Source of the DNA: a bacterium
GTDB taxonomy: Bacteria; Patescibacteriota; Minisyncoccia; UBA6257; UBA9933
Length of the DNA: 37,290 nt
Direction: 5' to 3'
Assembly: GCA_021786355.1 (NCBI GenBank)
Contig: JAJYNK010000017.1
Span: forward strand, 1 to 37,290
Shown here: piece by piece, positions 29,928 to 37,290 of the stretch
How positions within the stretch are numbered: position 1 is the stretch's first letter
Layout: every line of letters starts with the position of its first letter
The notes under the pieces: model-generated
Seen by the model: the letters and a program-made list of their open reading frames with translations, nothing else
Told to the model about the DNA's origin: nothing
Databases searched by the model: none
Position numbers and translations under genes: made by a program

Positions 29928-30028
29928 ACCCAGCACCATTTTTGAAAAATAGAAAATTCTATAGTACAAAAATGGTGCTGGGTAAAGGTTTTGTAATTCC
30001 GACCAAAGCGTCGGAAACAAAGCCCTTT
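29928..30028. repeat. Palindromic element between histidine kinase and mutM genes
   Basis: Directly after the kinase stop the minus strand reads AGGGCTTTGT, a CCGAC/GTCGG hairpin, then ACAAAACCTTT. A perfect 17-bp inverted repeat follows (29928-29944 and 29967-29983, acccagcaccatttttg). This is the same two-part plan as 21425-21597, with G replaced by A in the repeat. Confidence 0.75.
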
Positions 30029-31361
30029 AATATTCCTCCATTATCTGCGCGGTCTTGGAAGGAATCAAACTCCTGTCAGTTGGTAAAGTTATATAAAAAG
30101 TGCTGCCTCGGTTTACTTCCGATTCAACCCAAATTTCTCCGCCATGCGCTTTTACAATATTTTTAGTAATATAAAGGCCTAGTCCAATTCCTTCAGTTAC
30201 CGATTTAACCGCGTTTTCCGCTCGGAAAAACTTAGTAAACAATCTTTGGGCGTCTTTTGCTGGAATTCCTATCCCCGTATCTTTAATGATTATTTGCGCA
30301 AACGGCTGGTTGTTAAGTTTAGTTAATGCAACCGTCACTTGCCCGTTTTCAACATTATATTTTATGGCATTAGTTATCAAATTAGAAAGCACTATCGAAA
30401 GCTTATGCTTATCAGCCGCTACTTTTATTTCTTTTTCTTTAGGTTTTTGAAAAAATAATTTAATGTTTGTTTGTCTTGCTAAATCAATAAATCCTTCGAA
30501 AACTTCGCTTATAAAAGAAATCAAATCAATTTCCTCGAATTGATAATCAAATTTCCCTTCCTCTATTTTAGCGACATCTAATAAATCACTAACATTTTCA
30601 ATTGCTATTTTAGTTGCCGCAAGACCGGATTTTGCAATTTCCATTTGCTCTTTCGACAAATCTTCTTTGCTAAGAGTTTCCCATCCCCAAAGCATGCCGG
30701 TTAACGGAGTCCTTAGTTGATGCGCCGCGATTTCTATAAATTCGCTTTTTGATCTTAAAATCCCCAATTCCCTGGTTCTATCTCTTATCACTTTTACAAA
30801 ACCCAACAAATTCCCTTCAGAATCGATAATTTTACTGGTTGCAACTCTCAAATCATATCTGGGATCTTCAAATGAAAAGTCGGAAACTTGCAATCCAGTA
30901 ACGTCTTCAGATCTCCGCACAACCAAAGGCGCGAGAGACGGAAACAAAATTTGGCATAAAAAAGAAAATCTCCGATCTTTGGCTTTTTCCGGAGTAAAAT
31001 ACTCACCGATTATATCTGCCGCTGAAACGTTAAAAATTTTTTCCGCTGCCTTGTTAAAAATTAGTACCTTAAAATTAGGATCGTAAGCTATAACCGCGTC
31101 ATAAAGATCGGTAATTATATTGCTAAGCTGGGTTTTTTCCACTTTCACCGCTAAATTAACTCGGGCAGATCGAAAGCTGTAAACTAAAATTATAATGACG
31201 CCCAGTATTAAAAGAATTGCCAGATCAAAAAATACCCAACTTTCCGAAAGATAAAAAAACCCCGCGACCAGTGAAAATAACACGAACACAAAAAACAGCC
31301 AGAAAAATCTCATTTCCGGCAAAAATAAAAAACTAGATTTCCTTTTTTTAATTTCCGCCAT
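30027..31361 (-). CDS. Membrane sensor histidine kinase with PAS domain
   Basis: A 444-aa protein. Two adjacent membrane helices (residues about 18-40 and 44-64) have almost no extracellular loop, so sensing is probably within the membrane or in the PAS domain at about 75-195 (LYDAVIAYDPNFKVLIFNKA, ending GFVKVIRDRTRE). The HisKA domain has the phospho-acceptor His in FIEIAAHQLRTPLTGM near 214. The HATPase domain has NLITNAIKYN, DTGIGIPAKD and GIGLGLYITKNIVKAHGGEIWV. No response regulator gene is adjacent, so it is an orphan kinase here. The ATG abuts an intergenic inverted repeat ending CCGGGT. Confidence 0.94.
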   Translation of the reverse strand: MAEIKKRKSSFLFLPEMRFFWLFFVFVLFSLVAGFFYLSESWVFFDLAILLILGVIIILVYSFRSARVNLAVKVEKTQLSNIITDLYDAVIAYDPNFKVLIFNKAAEKIFNVSAADIIGEYFTPEKAKDRRFSFLCQILFPSLAPLVVRRSEDVTGLQVSDFSFEDPRYDLRVATSKIIDSEGNLLGFVKVIRDRTRELGILRSKSEFIEIAAHQLRTPLTGMLWGWETLSKEDLSKEQMEIAKSGLAATKIAIENVSDLLDVAKIEEGKFDYQFEEIDLISFISEVFEGFIDLARQTNIKLFFQKPKEKEIKVAADKHKLSIVLSNLITNAIKYNVENGQVTVALTKLNNQPFAQIIIKDTGIGIPAKDAQRLFTKFFRAENAVKSVTEGIGLGLYITKNIVKAHGGEIWVESEVNRGSTFYITLPTDRSLIPSKTAQIMEEY

Positions 31362-31513
31362 ACCCGGTAGTAGAACAACGATTTATAAATTAAATAATTT
31401 AATTTATTTCGTTTATTTAAATTGGATTTGTTTATTTATAAATATCTTTACATTTTACCCGGTAACAATATTGGTGCCTACTGACGAAATTAATCGTTGT
31501 TTCACTAACCGGG
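31362..31513. repeat. Intergenic element with ACCCGGTAGTAGAACAACGA inverted repeat
   Basis: Left arm at 31362-31386 and right arm at 31492-31513 are reverse complements with a one-base gap and two mismatches. They enclose a very AT-rich centre and a third ACCCGGTAACA word at about 31457. The left arm begins at the base after the kinase ATG. No ORF inside. Confidence 0.65.
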
Positions 31514-31542
31514 CATATTTTTTAAACACTCAAGCACTCAAG

Positions 31543-32676
31543 CTACAGCGCCAGCGAATAAAAGCGGTTATCATATCTATTTATAAAAAGAAATTTATTT
31601 CCATAAAACGAAATAGAATCTGCATCAATTGATTGGCTATCACCAAGAGCAATGGTTTCCAATTTATTGCCGTTAAGATCGAGTTGAATAAAATTATCAT
31701 TTGAAAACACGGCTCTCTTAAAATAATCATCAACAAATTTAACTCTGTCGAAAACGGATTGATCGTTAGGCACCGCGCAAAAAATATTTGACCGGCCGGC
31801 TATAAAACATTTTTGAGGAAAGGTATAAAATCCGAAATCCGCCAATTTTTTTCCGTTTCCATCGATTAAAGAAAGTTTTGGCGTATTTAAATTTGCGCTG
31901 AATTTAATTCCCAGATCGCCAAATTTGGAAAAAGACAAAATTAAACCGCTCCCGGATAAAAACTTAGTAATGTTTTTTGTTTTTAAATCAATCGACCAAA
32001 TTTCCGTTTCAGCTTCCGTAAACATTTTTGAAACCAATAATACTTTATTAGAATTTATCCACTTAATATCGAAGTCCTCCTGATTTAACGACAAAATTTT
32101 TATTTGTTTTTTAGAAAATTCGCCGCCTCCTTTTTTAAAATTAGCAATATCGTTTGTAAACAAATCAGAATAGCCTTTTAAATTATTTTGAAGATAAGCA
32201 ATTTTCCCGCCGTCGCTTGAAAAAGAAGCCGCCGTTATCGTACTTGGCAAAATAAGCCATTTTTTATTTTCCAAATCGAAAATATTCCACTTAGAAACCC
32301 CTAAATTGGAAAACTCTACTAAAACAAGTTTCCCGTCAGCTGAAAATTCTCCTTTTTTTACATCACCCATCGCTTGATCGCTAATCGCCTCTTCGCTATT
32401 TTGATTGGTTTTAAATATTTTCCCGTCCGAACTTAAATAAAAAATATTTTCCAAGGAACTATCGGCCCAATAAGCAACCACGAACTCATTACTTAATGCT
32501 TTCAGTTTTAAAACAGCTTGCGAAGGCAAATTCGAACTAACTTCTCCGGGAGAAATAGACGGCGTTAAAATTTCTTTTGATTTTTTCCACCCAAAATAAA
32601 CGCCGACCCCAACGGCAGCTATTGCGATTATGATTATTATTATGATAAGTGTTTTTTTCATGAATATAGATATCAT
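31543..32676 (-). CDS. Membrane-anchored beta-propeller-like protein
   Basis: A protein of about 377 aa. The N-terminus (MKKTLIIIIIIIAIAAVGVGVYFGW) is one membrane helix with the rest outside. The body shows repeated four-strand blades ending in motifs such as FSADGKLVLVEF, FSSDGGKIAYLQ, IWSIDLKTKNI and LISNSNKVLLVS-like strands, as in WD40/TolB-type propellers. Function unknown; it may be a scaffold of the secretion apparatus encoded upstream. The start is uncertain. The ATG at 32676 overlaps the previous stop as ATGA; the ATG at 32661 directly precedes the lysine-rich signal anchor. It is the last gene of the operon. Confidence 0.75.
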   Translation of the reverse strand: MISIFMKKTLIIIIIIIAIAAVGVGVYFGWKKSKEILTPSISPGEVSSNLPSQAVLKLKALSNEFVVAYWADSSLENIFYLSSDGKIFKTNQNSEEAISDQAMGDVKKGEFSADGKLVLVEFSNLGVSKWNIFDLENKKWLILPSTITAASFSSDGGKIAYLQNNLKGYSDLFTNDIANFKKGGGEFSKKQIKILSLNQEDFDIKWINSNKVLLVSKMFTEAETEIWSIDLKTKNITKFLSGSGLILSFSKFGDLGIKFSANLNTPKLSLIDGNGKKLADFGFYTFPQKCFIAGRSNIFCAVPNDQSVFDRVKFVDDYFKRAVFSNDNFIQLDLNGNKLETIALGDSQSIDADSISFYGNKFLFINRYDNRFYSLAL

Positions 32677-33554
32677 CCGCTCATTGGCCTTACCAAAACA
32701 TCCCAATGGTCGCCTCCTTTGGCGTCTTTTTCTCTGGCATAAATAGCGCCCGTTGAATTTTCTTTATATTGAGGCGCGCCGTCGCTTCTTGCTCCCACAT
32801 AAGTAAAGTTATTGCTTTTAGTTATGTAATTATTCAAAACGGTATTTGGCCTTACGTCAAACTTATAACCGCTGCCATGATCGTATCCCCCGACAGTATG
32901 CCCTCCTTCCGTGCCCCCTGTCACAAACACATTATCGCCCCCAACAGCTTTTCCTAAAGACAAAATTTCCGCCATTGTTTCAACCTGTATTCCGTTTAAA
33001 CCAACACACCCGGTCGTCTGCCCTTGGCTGCACGCTGTTTTAGCTCCTATCCCGTAAGTTGAAAGTTGTCTTCTACTCGCGTCCTCGCTATATGTTTCAC
33101 CGACTAAGTCCGCGAAAGAAGCATAAGTAGTTGAGGTTGGGCTTTTTAAAACCGGCAAATCTCCCAATTCTTTTCCTATTGCGCCAACGTCGTTTAAGCG
33201 CGGATTAATTGTATTAAAAATCACGGCCGCGCCAGCCAAAAGAACAATACCCCAAAGAGTGTCTTTTATCCTTTCGTCGGCCTCTTTCACCAAACTAGGA
33301 TTTCCAACCGCGCCCCAAGTTCTTAAAATACCCGCGTAAACCAAGGACCCGAAAGCTACAAGCCCTACCACTGCCATGGCGACATTATATAAAAATCCAA
33401 CCGACAATCCCAAATTATTTCCGGAAGCGACATCGTTATATCCAGGAACGTTTTTAAAATACATTAAAACACTTGACGAAGCGCCGAGAGCGGATTTAGC
33501 AAAAATAAAAATAATCAAAAACAAAAAAAAGATAAACGCGGTTTTTTTAATCAT
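32673..33554 (-). CDS. Pilin-like membrane protein fused to an M15-type peptidase-like domain
   Basis: A 293-aa protein. Residues 1-24 are a signal peptide. Residues about 47-75 and 95-115 are two helices flanking a short basic loop (ILRTWGAVGNPSLVKEADERI), the layout of VirB2/TrbC pilins. Residues about 180-293 form a soluble domain with GGHTVGGYDHGSGYKFDV, where HxxGxxxD matches the zinc motif of M15 peptidases (D-Ala-D-Ala carboxypeptidase/VanY type), and GDHWDVLV, which could give the second His. If active it would cut peptidoglycan peptides to let a pilus pass. The propeller gene overlaps its stop, and the Ig-like gene is 14 bases upstream. Confidence 0.7.
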   Translation of the reverse strand: MIKKTAFIFFLFLIIFIFAKSALGASSSVLMYFKNVPGYNDVASGNNLGLSVGFLYNVAMAVVGLVAFGSLVYAGILRTWGAVGNPSLVKEADERIKDTLWGIVLLAGAAVIFNTINPRLNDVGAIGKELGDLPVLKSPTSTTYASFADLVGETYSEDASRRQLSTYGIGAKTACSQGQTTGCVGLNGIQVETMAEILSLGKAVGGDNVFVTGGTEGGHTVGGYDHGSGYKFDVRPNTVLNNYITKSNNFTYVGARSDGAPQYKENSTGAIYAREKDAKGGDHWDVLVRPMSG

Positions 33555-33568
33555 ATTTTTCAGAAAAA

Positions 33569-34261
33569 TTATTTCAGTTTAAATTGAACTTCCTTATTTG
33601 CAAATTCCATTTCGTTTAATAAATTTTTAGCAGTCACCTTCAGATTGATTTCCGAATTCAAGCCTACCTTCGGATCAACGTTGAAATTTAATAAATTTAA
33701 ACCTTTGTAAATTCCGGCTGTTTGCCCGTTTGCGGTCCATTGAAAAGAAAGGTTATTTAAGGTTTTTACGTTGAAGAAAAACGGATTTGCCTTAAATATC
33801 GCCGTTTTTGAAACGTTATTTAATGAAAGCGCCGGCGACTCAATATTGACTTCCGGATTAACCACGGGTATTTGAATTATTTTATTAAAAGATTGGCCTT
33901 TATAATCCGGTAAAGCGATTCTTAACTCTATGTTATTGCCCGGATAATCAGTAACCGTAAAAAAATATTTTTTAATGCCTAAACCGTCATTTTCGTTTTT
34001 TACCAAATTATCATTTACATACCAACGCACAACAACATTCGATAAATCGGAAATTTTTCCGTTTTTTAATAATTCGAAACTTACGCTCACGCGGCTGCCC
34101 CGACTCGGTAAAATTTTACCCTCATACCAAGCAGGGACAAAACCATCAGCCTTCCAAGTAGTTAAAAATTCATACCCGCTCTGCGCGTAAGCAATATTAA
34201 AACTAGAAAATAAAAACAGGGCGTAAAGTATGAAAAAAATTTTTAAAATTCTATTTATCAT
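33569..34261 (-). CDS. Secreted Ig-like protein of the secretion operon
   Basis: A 230-aa protein. Residues 1-26 are a signal peptide ending IAYAQSG. Two beta-sandwich-like modules follow, with WYVNDNLVKNENDGLG and FQWTANGQTAGIYKGLN resembling the W-x-x-N/D-G strand pattern of PKD or Ig-like domains. No enzyme motif. Function unknown; an extracellular component of the apparatus is plausible from its position. It is separated by one base from the upstream 114-aa gene and 14 bases from the downstream pilin-like gene, so it is firmly in the operon. Confidence 0.8.
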   Translation of the reverse strand: MINRILKIFFILYALFLFSSFNIAYAQSGYEFLTTWKADGFVPAWYEGKILPSRGSRVSVSFELLKNGKISDLSNVVVRWYVNDNLVKNENDGLGIKKYFFTVTDYPGNNIELRIALPDYKGQSFNKIIQIPVVNPEVNIESPALSLNNVSKTAIFKANPFFFNVKTLNNLSFQWTANGQTAGIYKGLNLLNFNVDPKVGLNSEINLKVTAKNLLNEMEFANKEVQFKLK

Positions 34262-34262
34262 T

Positions 34263-34607
34263 TTATTCCGTCTCCTTTAATGACGTTTCTTCGAATTCAT
34301 TTGAATCTTCGCCCTCATTCGCCGTTTCTCTGTTGATCTTTATAATAGAAGCTATAACTCCTCCGGTTTTCCCCGGTAAAAAACTGCCTGACAAAAAATC
34401 TATTCCAGATCCTATTCCAAATCCGCTCAACCCGCTAATTCCACTTTTTGTAAACAACCAAAATCCGATTAAAAACGAAACTGCAATATTTATCATCTCT
34501 CCAATAATTATACCAAAGCCAGTCAAATCAACCAAAGCCTCTATTCCATCGCTAAAAGCCGTTATCAATATCATAATTATTCCTTCAGGAAGTGAAATTT
34601 TACTCAT
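34263..34607 (-). CDS. Small membrane protein of the secretion operon
   Basis: A 114-aa protein with two hydrophobic stretches (residues about 8-20 and 28-55), a Gly-rich segment (GISGLSGFGIGSGIDFLSG) and an acidic tail rich in Glu. I do not recognise it. Small two-helix proteins are common in conjugation-type operons. It follows the VirB4 gene by 58 bases. Confidence 0.7.
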   Translation of the reverse strand: MSKISLPEGIIMILITAFSDGIEALVDLTGFGIIIGEMINIAVSFLIGFWLFTKSGISGLSGFGIGSGIDFLSGSFLPGKTGGVIASIIKINRETANEGEDSNEFEETSLKETE

Positions 34608-34665
34608 AATTTAATCTGCGACTCATAACTTGCGCTGATATAAATTTTTTGTTACTGGTTGTTAA

Positions 34666-36414
34666 TTATTTTTCTTTCTCCATTTCCAACAACTCTTCCG
34701 GATTAGTTGTGATTAATTTGTCCTCGAAATACGACGGGATAATTCTTATCGCTACATGCTTTAACCCGACAAAAAATATTCCTTCGCCTACTCCGGCCTG
34801 TAAAACCAAATTTTTTTCCGCTTCGGTCAAATAAAATGTTTTTGCTACTACCTCAATGGCCGACGGAGATTGTTTCAACAAAAGTTGAAGCGAGGAATTG
34901 GTAATAACGGGCTTGCCTAATGGCGAATCCAAAAATTCCTCTACGTTTTGGGTAATTGTCGTAAGACCAAGATAATATTTCCGGCATCTTTTAGCCAAAG
35001 AATACAAAAATGCCGCGCTGTCTGGATATTTCATCATCCACCACGCCTCGTCGATTATTAAAATTCTTTTTTTCATTTCCGAGCGAATTAAATTCCAAAT
35101 AAAATTCAAAACGATATACATTGCTATTGGTCTTAGTTCTTCTTCTAAATCGCGGATGGAAAATATCACCAACCTGTTTTTTACATCAACGCTTGTCGGT
35201 TTATTGATAAATCCGGCGTAAGTTCCTTTGGTAAAAGTATAAAGCCGCGTTGCCAGATTTTTTCCGCCATCCATATTTTCCAAAACCGTTTGCAAGTCTT
35301 CCAAAAGCGGGGCTTTGAATTTTGAAAAATCTTTGACTTCGGCGGTAATGCCTCTGGAAGCGTACGTTTCCGTTATCGCTTTATCTAAAACCGCTTCCTC
35401 TTCCGGCGTAACGTTTTTAAGCATTAATTTCAAAAGTCCGGTCAAGTTCAAAATGTGCGACTTGAAAACGTCTCCGGGGTCTTCGTCTTTGGGGATAGTC
35501 GGAATGTCCAGCGGATTTATCGAATCGTTTGAATTTAAAGAGATTTTTAAAACCGTTCCGCCAACCGCGTCGGACAATCTTCTGTATTCATCTTCCGGAT
35601 CAATAACCAAAACGTCTATGCCAAGCATGAGCGACCTGATAATTTCCAACTTTGTCGAATATGATTTCCCCGCTCCGGCTTTGGCAAAAACAACTTGGTT
35701 GGCATTTTCCAAAGAAAATCTATCGAAAATAACCAGCGAATTATTGTGCTGATTAACGCCGTAAAGGACTCCTTTGTCGGAAGTTAAGTCCAAAGAAACA
35801 AACGGAAAAAAAGAAGACGCGGGTCCTGTATTTAACGGGGTATTGGAAAGCAATTTATCCTGGCAAAGAGGCAAAGTTGAAATAAGGCCGTCAACATGCT
35901 GAAAAGTCGCCGGTTTTACGTAAACAAGCTGGCTCTCAAAAAGAGAGTTTATTTTATCCTCAATTCTCGCTAATTCTTCGGCAGTCGGCGCGTATATGGT
36001 TATATAAACGCCTACGCTTAAAAGTTTTTCTTGCGCCTGCTGTAAATTATTTCTTAAATTTTCAATGTCCTGGTACGCGGTTTCAAGCATCGGATCTCTT
36101 ATTAATCCTTTTTCTTCCCGTTCGGAAAGCTCCGCTTCCAAAGAAGTGACTTTTTTTCTTAATTTCCGAAGCGCTGAAGCCGTATCGATTGGGTGAACAA
36201 ATATCGAGATGTCTAGCAAATTAGGCATATTAATAATGGAATTAAACCACCCCGCCGACAAATATCTTGGGTAATTCAGAATAAAAAGGGTTTTCACGAA
36301 AAAATCTCCGATTCTTAAATAGCCGGGATTAACTTCCAGCGCAGCCGGCGCAATAACGTTTTTGACGTCTTTTTCCGAAGGCTCATAAGGTTTTGTTATT
36401 TTAATGTTATCCAT
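34666..36414 (-). CDS. VirB4/TraC-type secretion ATPase
   Basis: A 582-aa protein from the ATG at 36414 (MDNIKITKPYEP); an upstream ATG at 36456 adds only an AT-rich hydrophobic stretch and overlaps a repeat. The N-terminal half has the TraC-like PRYLSAGWFNSIINMP and a coiled coil (ALRKLRKKVTSLEAELSEREE). The ATPase core has Walker A AKAGAGKSYSTK near residue 240, VIDPEDEYRRL, Walker B RILIIDEAWWMM near 465 and TITQNVEEFL. Family members power substrate and pilin movement in type IV secretion, and in CPR cells probably a DNA-uptake or attachment pilus (inference). The upstream gene encodes a partner N-terminal-like protein. Confidence 0.93.
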   Translation of the reverse strand: MDNIKITKPYEPSEKDVKNVIAPAALEVNPGYLRIGDFFVKTLFILNYPRYLSAGWFNSIINMPNLLDISIFVHPIDTASALRKLRKKVTSLEAELSEREEKGLIRDPMLETAYQDIENLRNNLQQAQEKLLSVGVYITIYAPTAEELARIEDKINSLFESQLVYVKPATFQHVDGLISTLPLCQDKLLSNTPLNTGPASSFFPFVSLDLTSDKGVLYGVNQHNNSLVIFDRFSLENANQVVFAKAGAGKSYSTKLEIIRSLMLGIDVLVIDPEDEYRRLSDAVGGTVLKISLNSNDSINPLDIPTIPKDEDPGDVFKSHILNLTGLLKLMLKNVTPEEEAVLDKAITETYASRGITAEVKDFSKFKAPLLEDLQTVLENMDGGKNLATRLYTFTKGTYAGFINKPTSVDVKNRLVIFSIRDLEEELRPIAMYIVLNFIWNLIRSEMKKRILIIDEAWWMMKYPDSAAFLYSLAKRCRKYYLGLTTITQNVEEFLDSPLGKPVITNSSLQLLLKQSPSAIEVVAKTFYLTEAEKNLVLQAGVGEGIFFVGLKHVAIRIIPSYFEDKLITTNPEELLEMEKEK

Positions 36415-36450
36415 GATAAAAATTAAAAAGTTAAATATAAAAATGTAAAA

Positions 36451-36554
36451 TGACACGCTGCGTCATCCTGAGTTCGCCAATTGGCGGACGAAGGATCTCT
36501 TTCTTTGAAATTCTTCACTTCGCCGCGTCTAACGCGGCTGCGCTCAGAATGACA
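36451..36554. repeat. GTCATCCTGAG ... CTCAGAATGAC palindromic repeat
   Basis: Ends tgacacgctgcgtcatcctg and ctcagaatgaca are imperfect inverted copies. The interior has nested hairpins (gccaattggc; ccgcg/cgcgg) and the word gaaggatctc. This type of GTCATTCTGAGC/GAAGGATCT repeat is, from memory, widespread in many bacterial genomes. It fills the 188-base gap between two genes of the secretion operon. Confidence 0.75.
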
Positions 36555-36602
36555 AAATAAATTTTTATTTTAGGAATATCATTTTGCTTTTTCCATTTTG
36601 AA

Positions 36603-37274
36603 TTATTGTGTTTCTTTAGCTATCTTCAGATCGCGTTTCTCTATTGCTTGGGGATTGTATAAATTGTAAAAAAGCTCGATTAGCTCCTCGTCATTTAACG
36701 GCACTGCTCTTAATCCTATTTGTTCGAGTCCGACTACAACCTGGTCGGTTCTTTGATTTAATTGAGTAATACGCTCCCCCAAATCCTCTTCTTGTTTTGC
36801 TTCGTCTTTTTCTTTTTTCCCGAAAAAAGCAAAAAACGGAAGTTTTGAAAAAAAACTTTTTTGGGCTGTTTGAGAAATATCCATTCCGTCATAAGGCACC
36901 ACTGCAAAAAAAGTTTTTGTCATTATCTCGTTTTGTTTTACAAACGAACGGATAAATTCTATATATTCGGCGATTTGATTTTTTAAAAGCTCGTTCTGCT
37001 CTTCGGCCTGCCTTTGAGAGAGCATTTCCAAATACCCTCCTATATTCAACCGGCGGGAATGGATTATTATTTGCACTGAAAAATCCAGCGTGTTTAAAAA
37101 ATTCTGATAAGAGCCGATTATTATGTTTTGTTCTTCCTCTGATTTCAATTCAAAATTCGTTCCGCTGACCATCACAACTCGTCGAAGCCCTCCGCTTCTT
37201 AAAATAATCACTCCATCCTTTATATCTTCAATATCTACGAATTGTTGGGTTGAAATTGTTTCTTTTTCCGCCAT
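36603..37274 (-). CDS. TraC N-terminal-like protein of the secretion operon
   Basis: A 223-aa protein with no signal peptide. Residues 1-100 (FVDIEDIKDGVIILRSGGLRRVVMVSG... and LNTLDFSVQIIIHSRRLNIGGYL) resemble the N-terminal domain of TraC/VirB4 ATPases, which docks to the inner-membrane complex. The middle is a coiled coil and a short hydrophobic patch (FFSKLPFFAFFGKK), and the end is acidic and helical. No Walker motifs, so it is not an ATPase. The split into this protein plus the VirB4 ATPase downstream appears normal for CPR loci (from memory). It is the first gene seen of the operon, and any earlier genes lie beyond the window. Confidence 0.8.
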   Translation of the reverse strand: MAEKETISTQQFVDIEDIKDGVIILRSGGLRRVVMVSGTNFELKSEEEQNIIIGSYQNFLNTLDFSVQIIIHSRRLNIGGYLEMLSQRQAEEQNELLKNQIAEYIEFIRSFVKQNEIMTKTFFAVVPYDGMDISQTAQKSFFSKLPFFAFFGKKEKDEAKQEEDLGERITQLNQRTDQVVVGLEQIGLRAVPLNDEELIELFYNLYNPQAIEKRDLKIAKETQ

Positions 37275-37290
37275 TTTTTTTATTATAACC

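Overview
The window looks like a chromosomal segment of a Candidate Phyla Radiation bacterium (Patescibacteria, most likely a Parcubacteria-like lineage). That is inference from several things. The genes are AT-rich and tightly packed, nearly all on the minus strand. There are two very large secreted proteins with small peptidoglycan-binding modules. There are single-domain GIY-YIG nucleases, a split transketolase, a half-size MFS protein, a Cas2-like PaaX regulator and a TraC/VirB4-type secretion operon, all of which I associate with such genomes. UGA is used as a stop codon, so the genetic code appears standard.

Layout. 1-8900: two giant surface proteins (1654 and 1087 aa), each closed by a strong intrinsic terminator. 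8900-11200: an accessory stretch with a possible structured transcript, an HTH regulator whose gene is full of one repeated octamer, and a PaaX-like regulator bracketed by two related 36-bp palindromes. 11200-12470: tRNA-Leu(CAA) with a partial 3' duplication, a small zinc-ribbon-like protein and Hsp20. 12470-17040: PrsW-like protease, an unknown 416-aa protein, transketolase N-half, half-MFS, a GIY-YIG nuclease cassette and a Clp-N-like membrane protein. 17097-18799: the only plus-strand protein genes, rnhB and miaA, with a candidate antisense small RNA between them. 18802-24094: gatB, rplK, nusG, secE, a second GIY-YIG cassette and gyrB. 24100-25060: a decayed reverse transcriptase and a DGR-type variable protein. 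25237-31361: dedA, galT, PBP2, mutM and an orphan hybrid-free histidine kinase. 31543-37274: a type IV secretion-like operon (beta-propeller membrane protein, pilin/M15 fusion, Ig-like secreted protein, small membrane protein, VirB4 ATPase, TraC N-terminal-like protein).

Themes. Core information processing (secE-nusG-rplK, gyrB, gatB, miaA, rnhB, mutM) is interleaved with cell-surface and envelope functions. The most striking layer is non-coding: nearly every intergenic gap carries a palindromic or inverted-repeat element that often starts directly after the upstream stop codon and ends directly at the next start codon. At least three families are visible. Two single-domain GIY-YIG genes sit exactly inside such inverted repeats, and each cassette's repeat resembles a solo palindrome elsewhere in the window. 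I regard this as the best candidate for an undescribed mobile system here. A second strong candidate is a fossil diversity-generating retroelement: an intact, separately promoted variable protein beside the wreck of its reverse transcriptase, with no template repeat seen.
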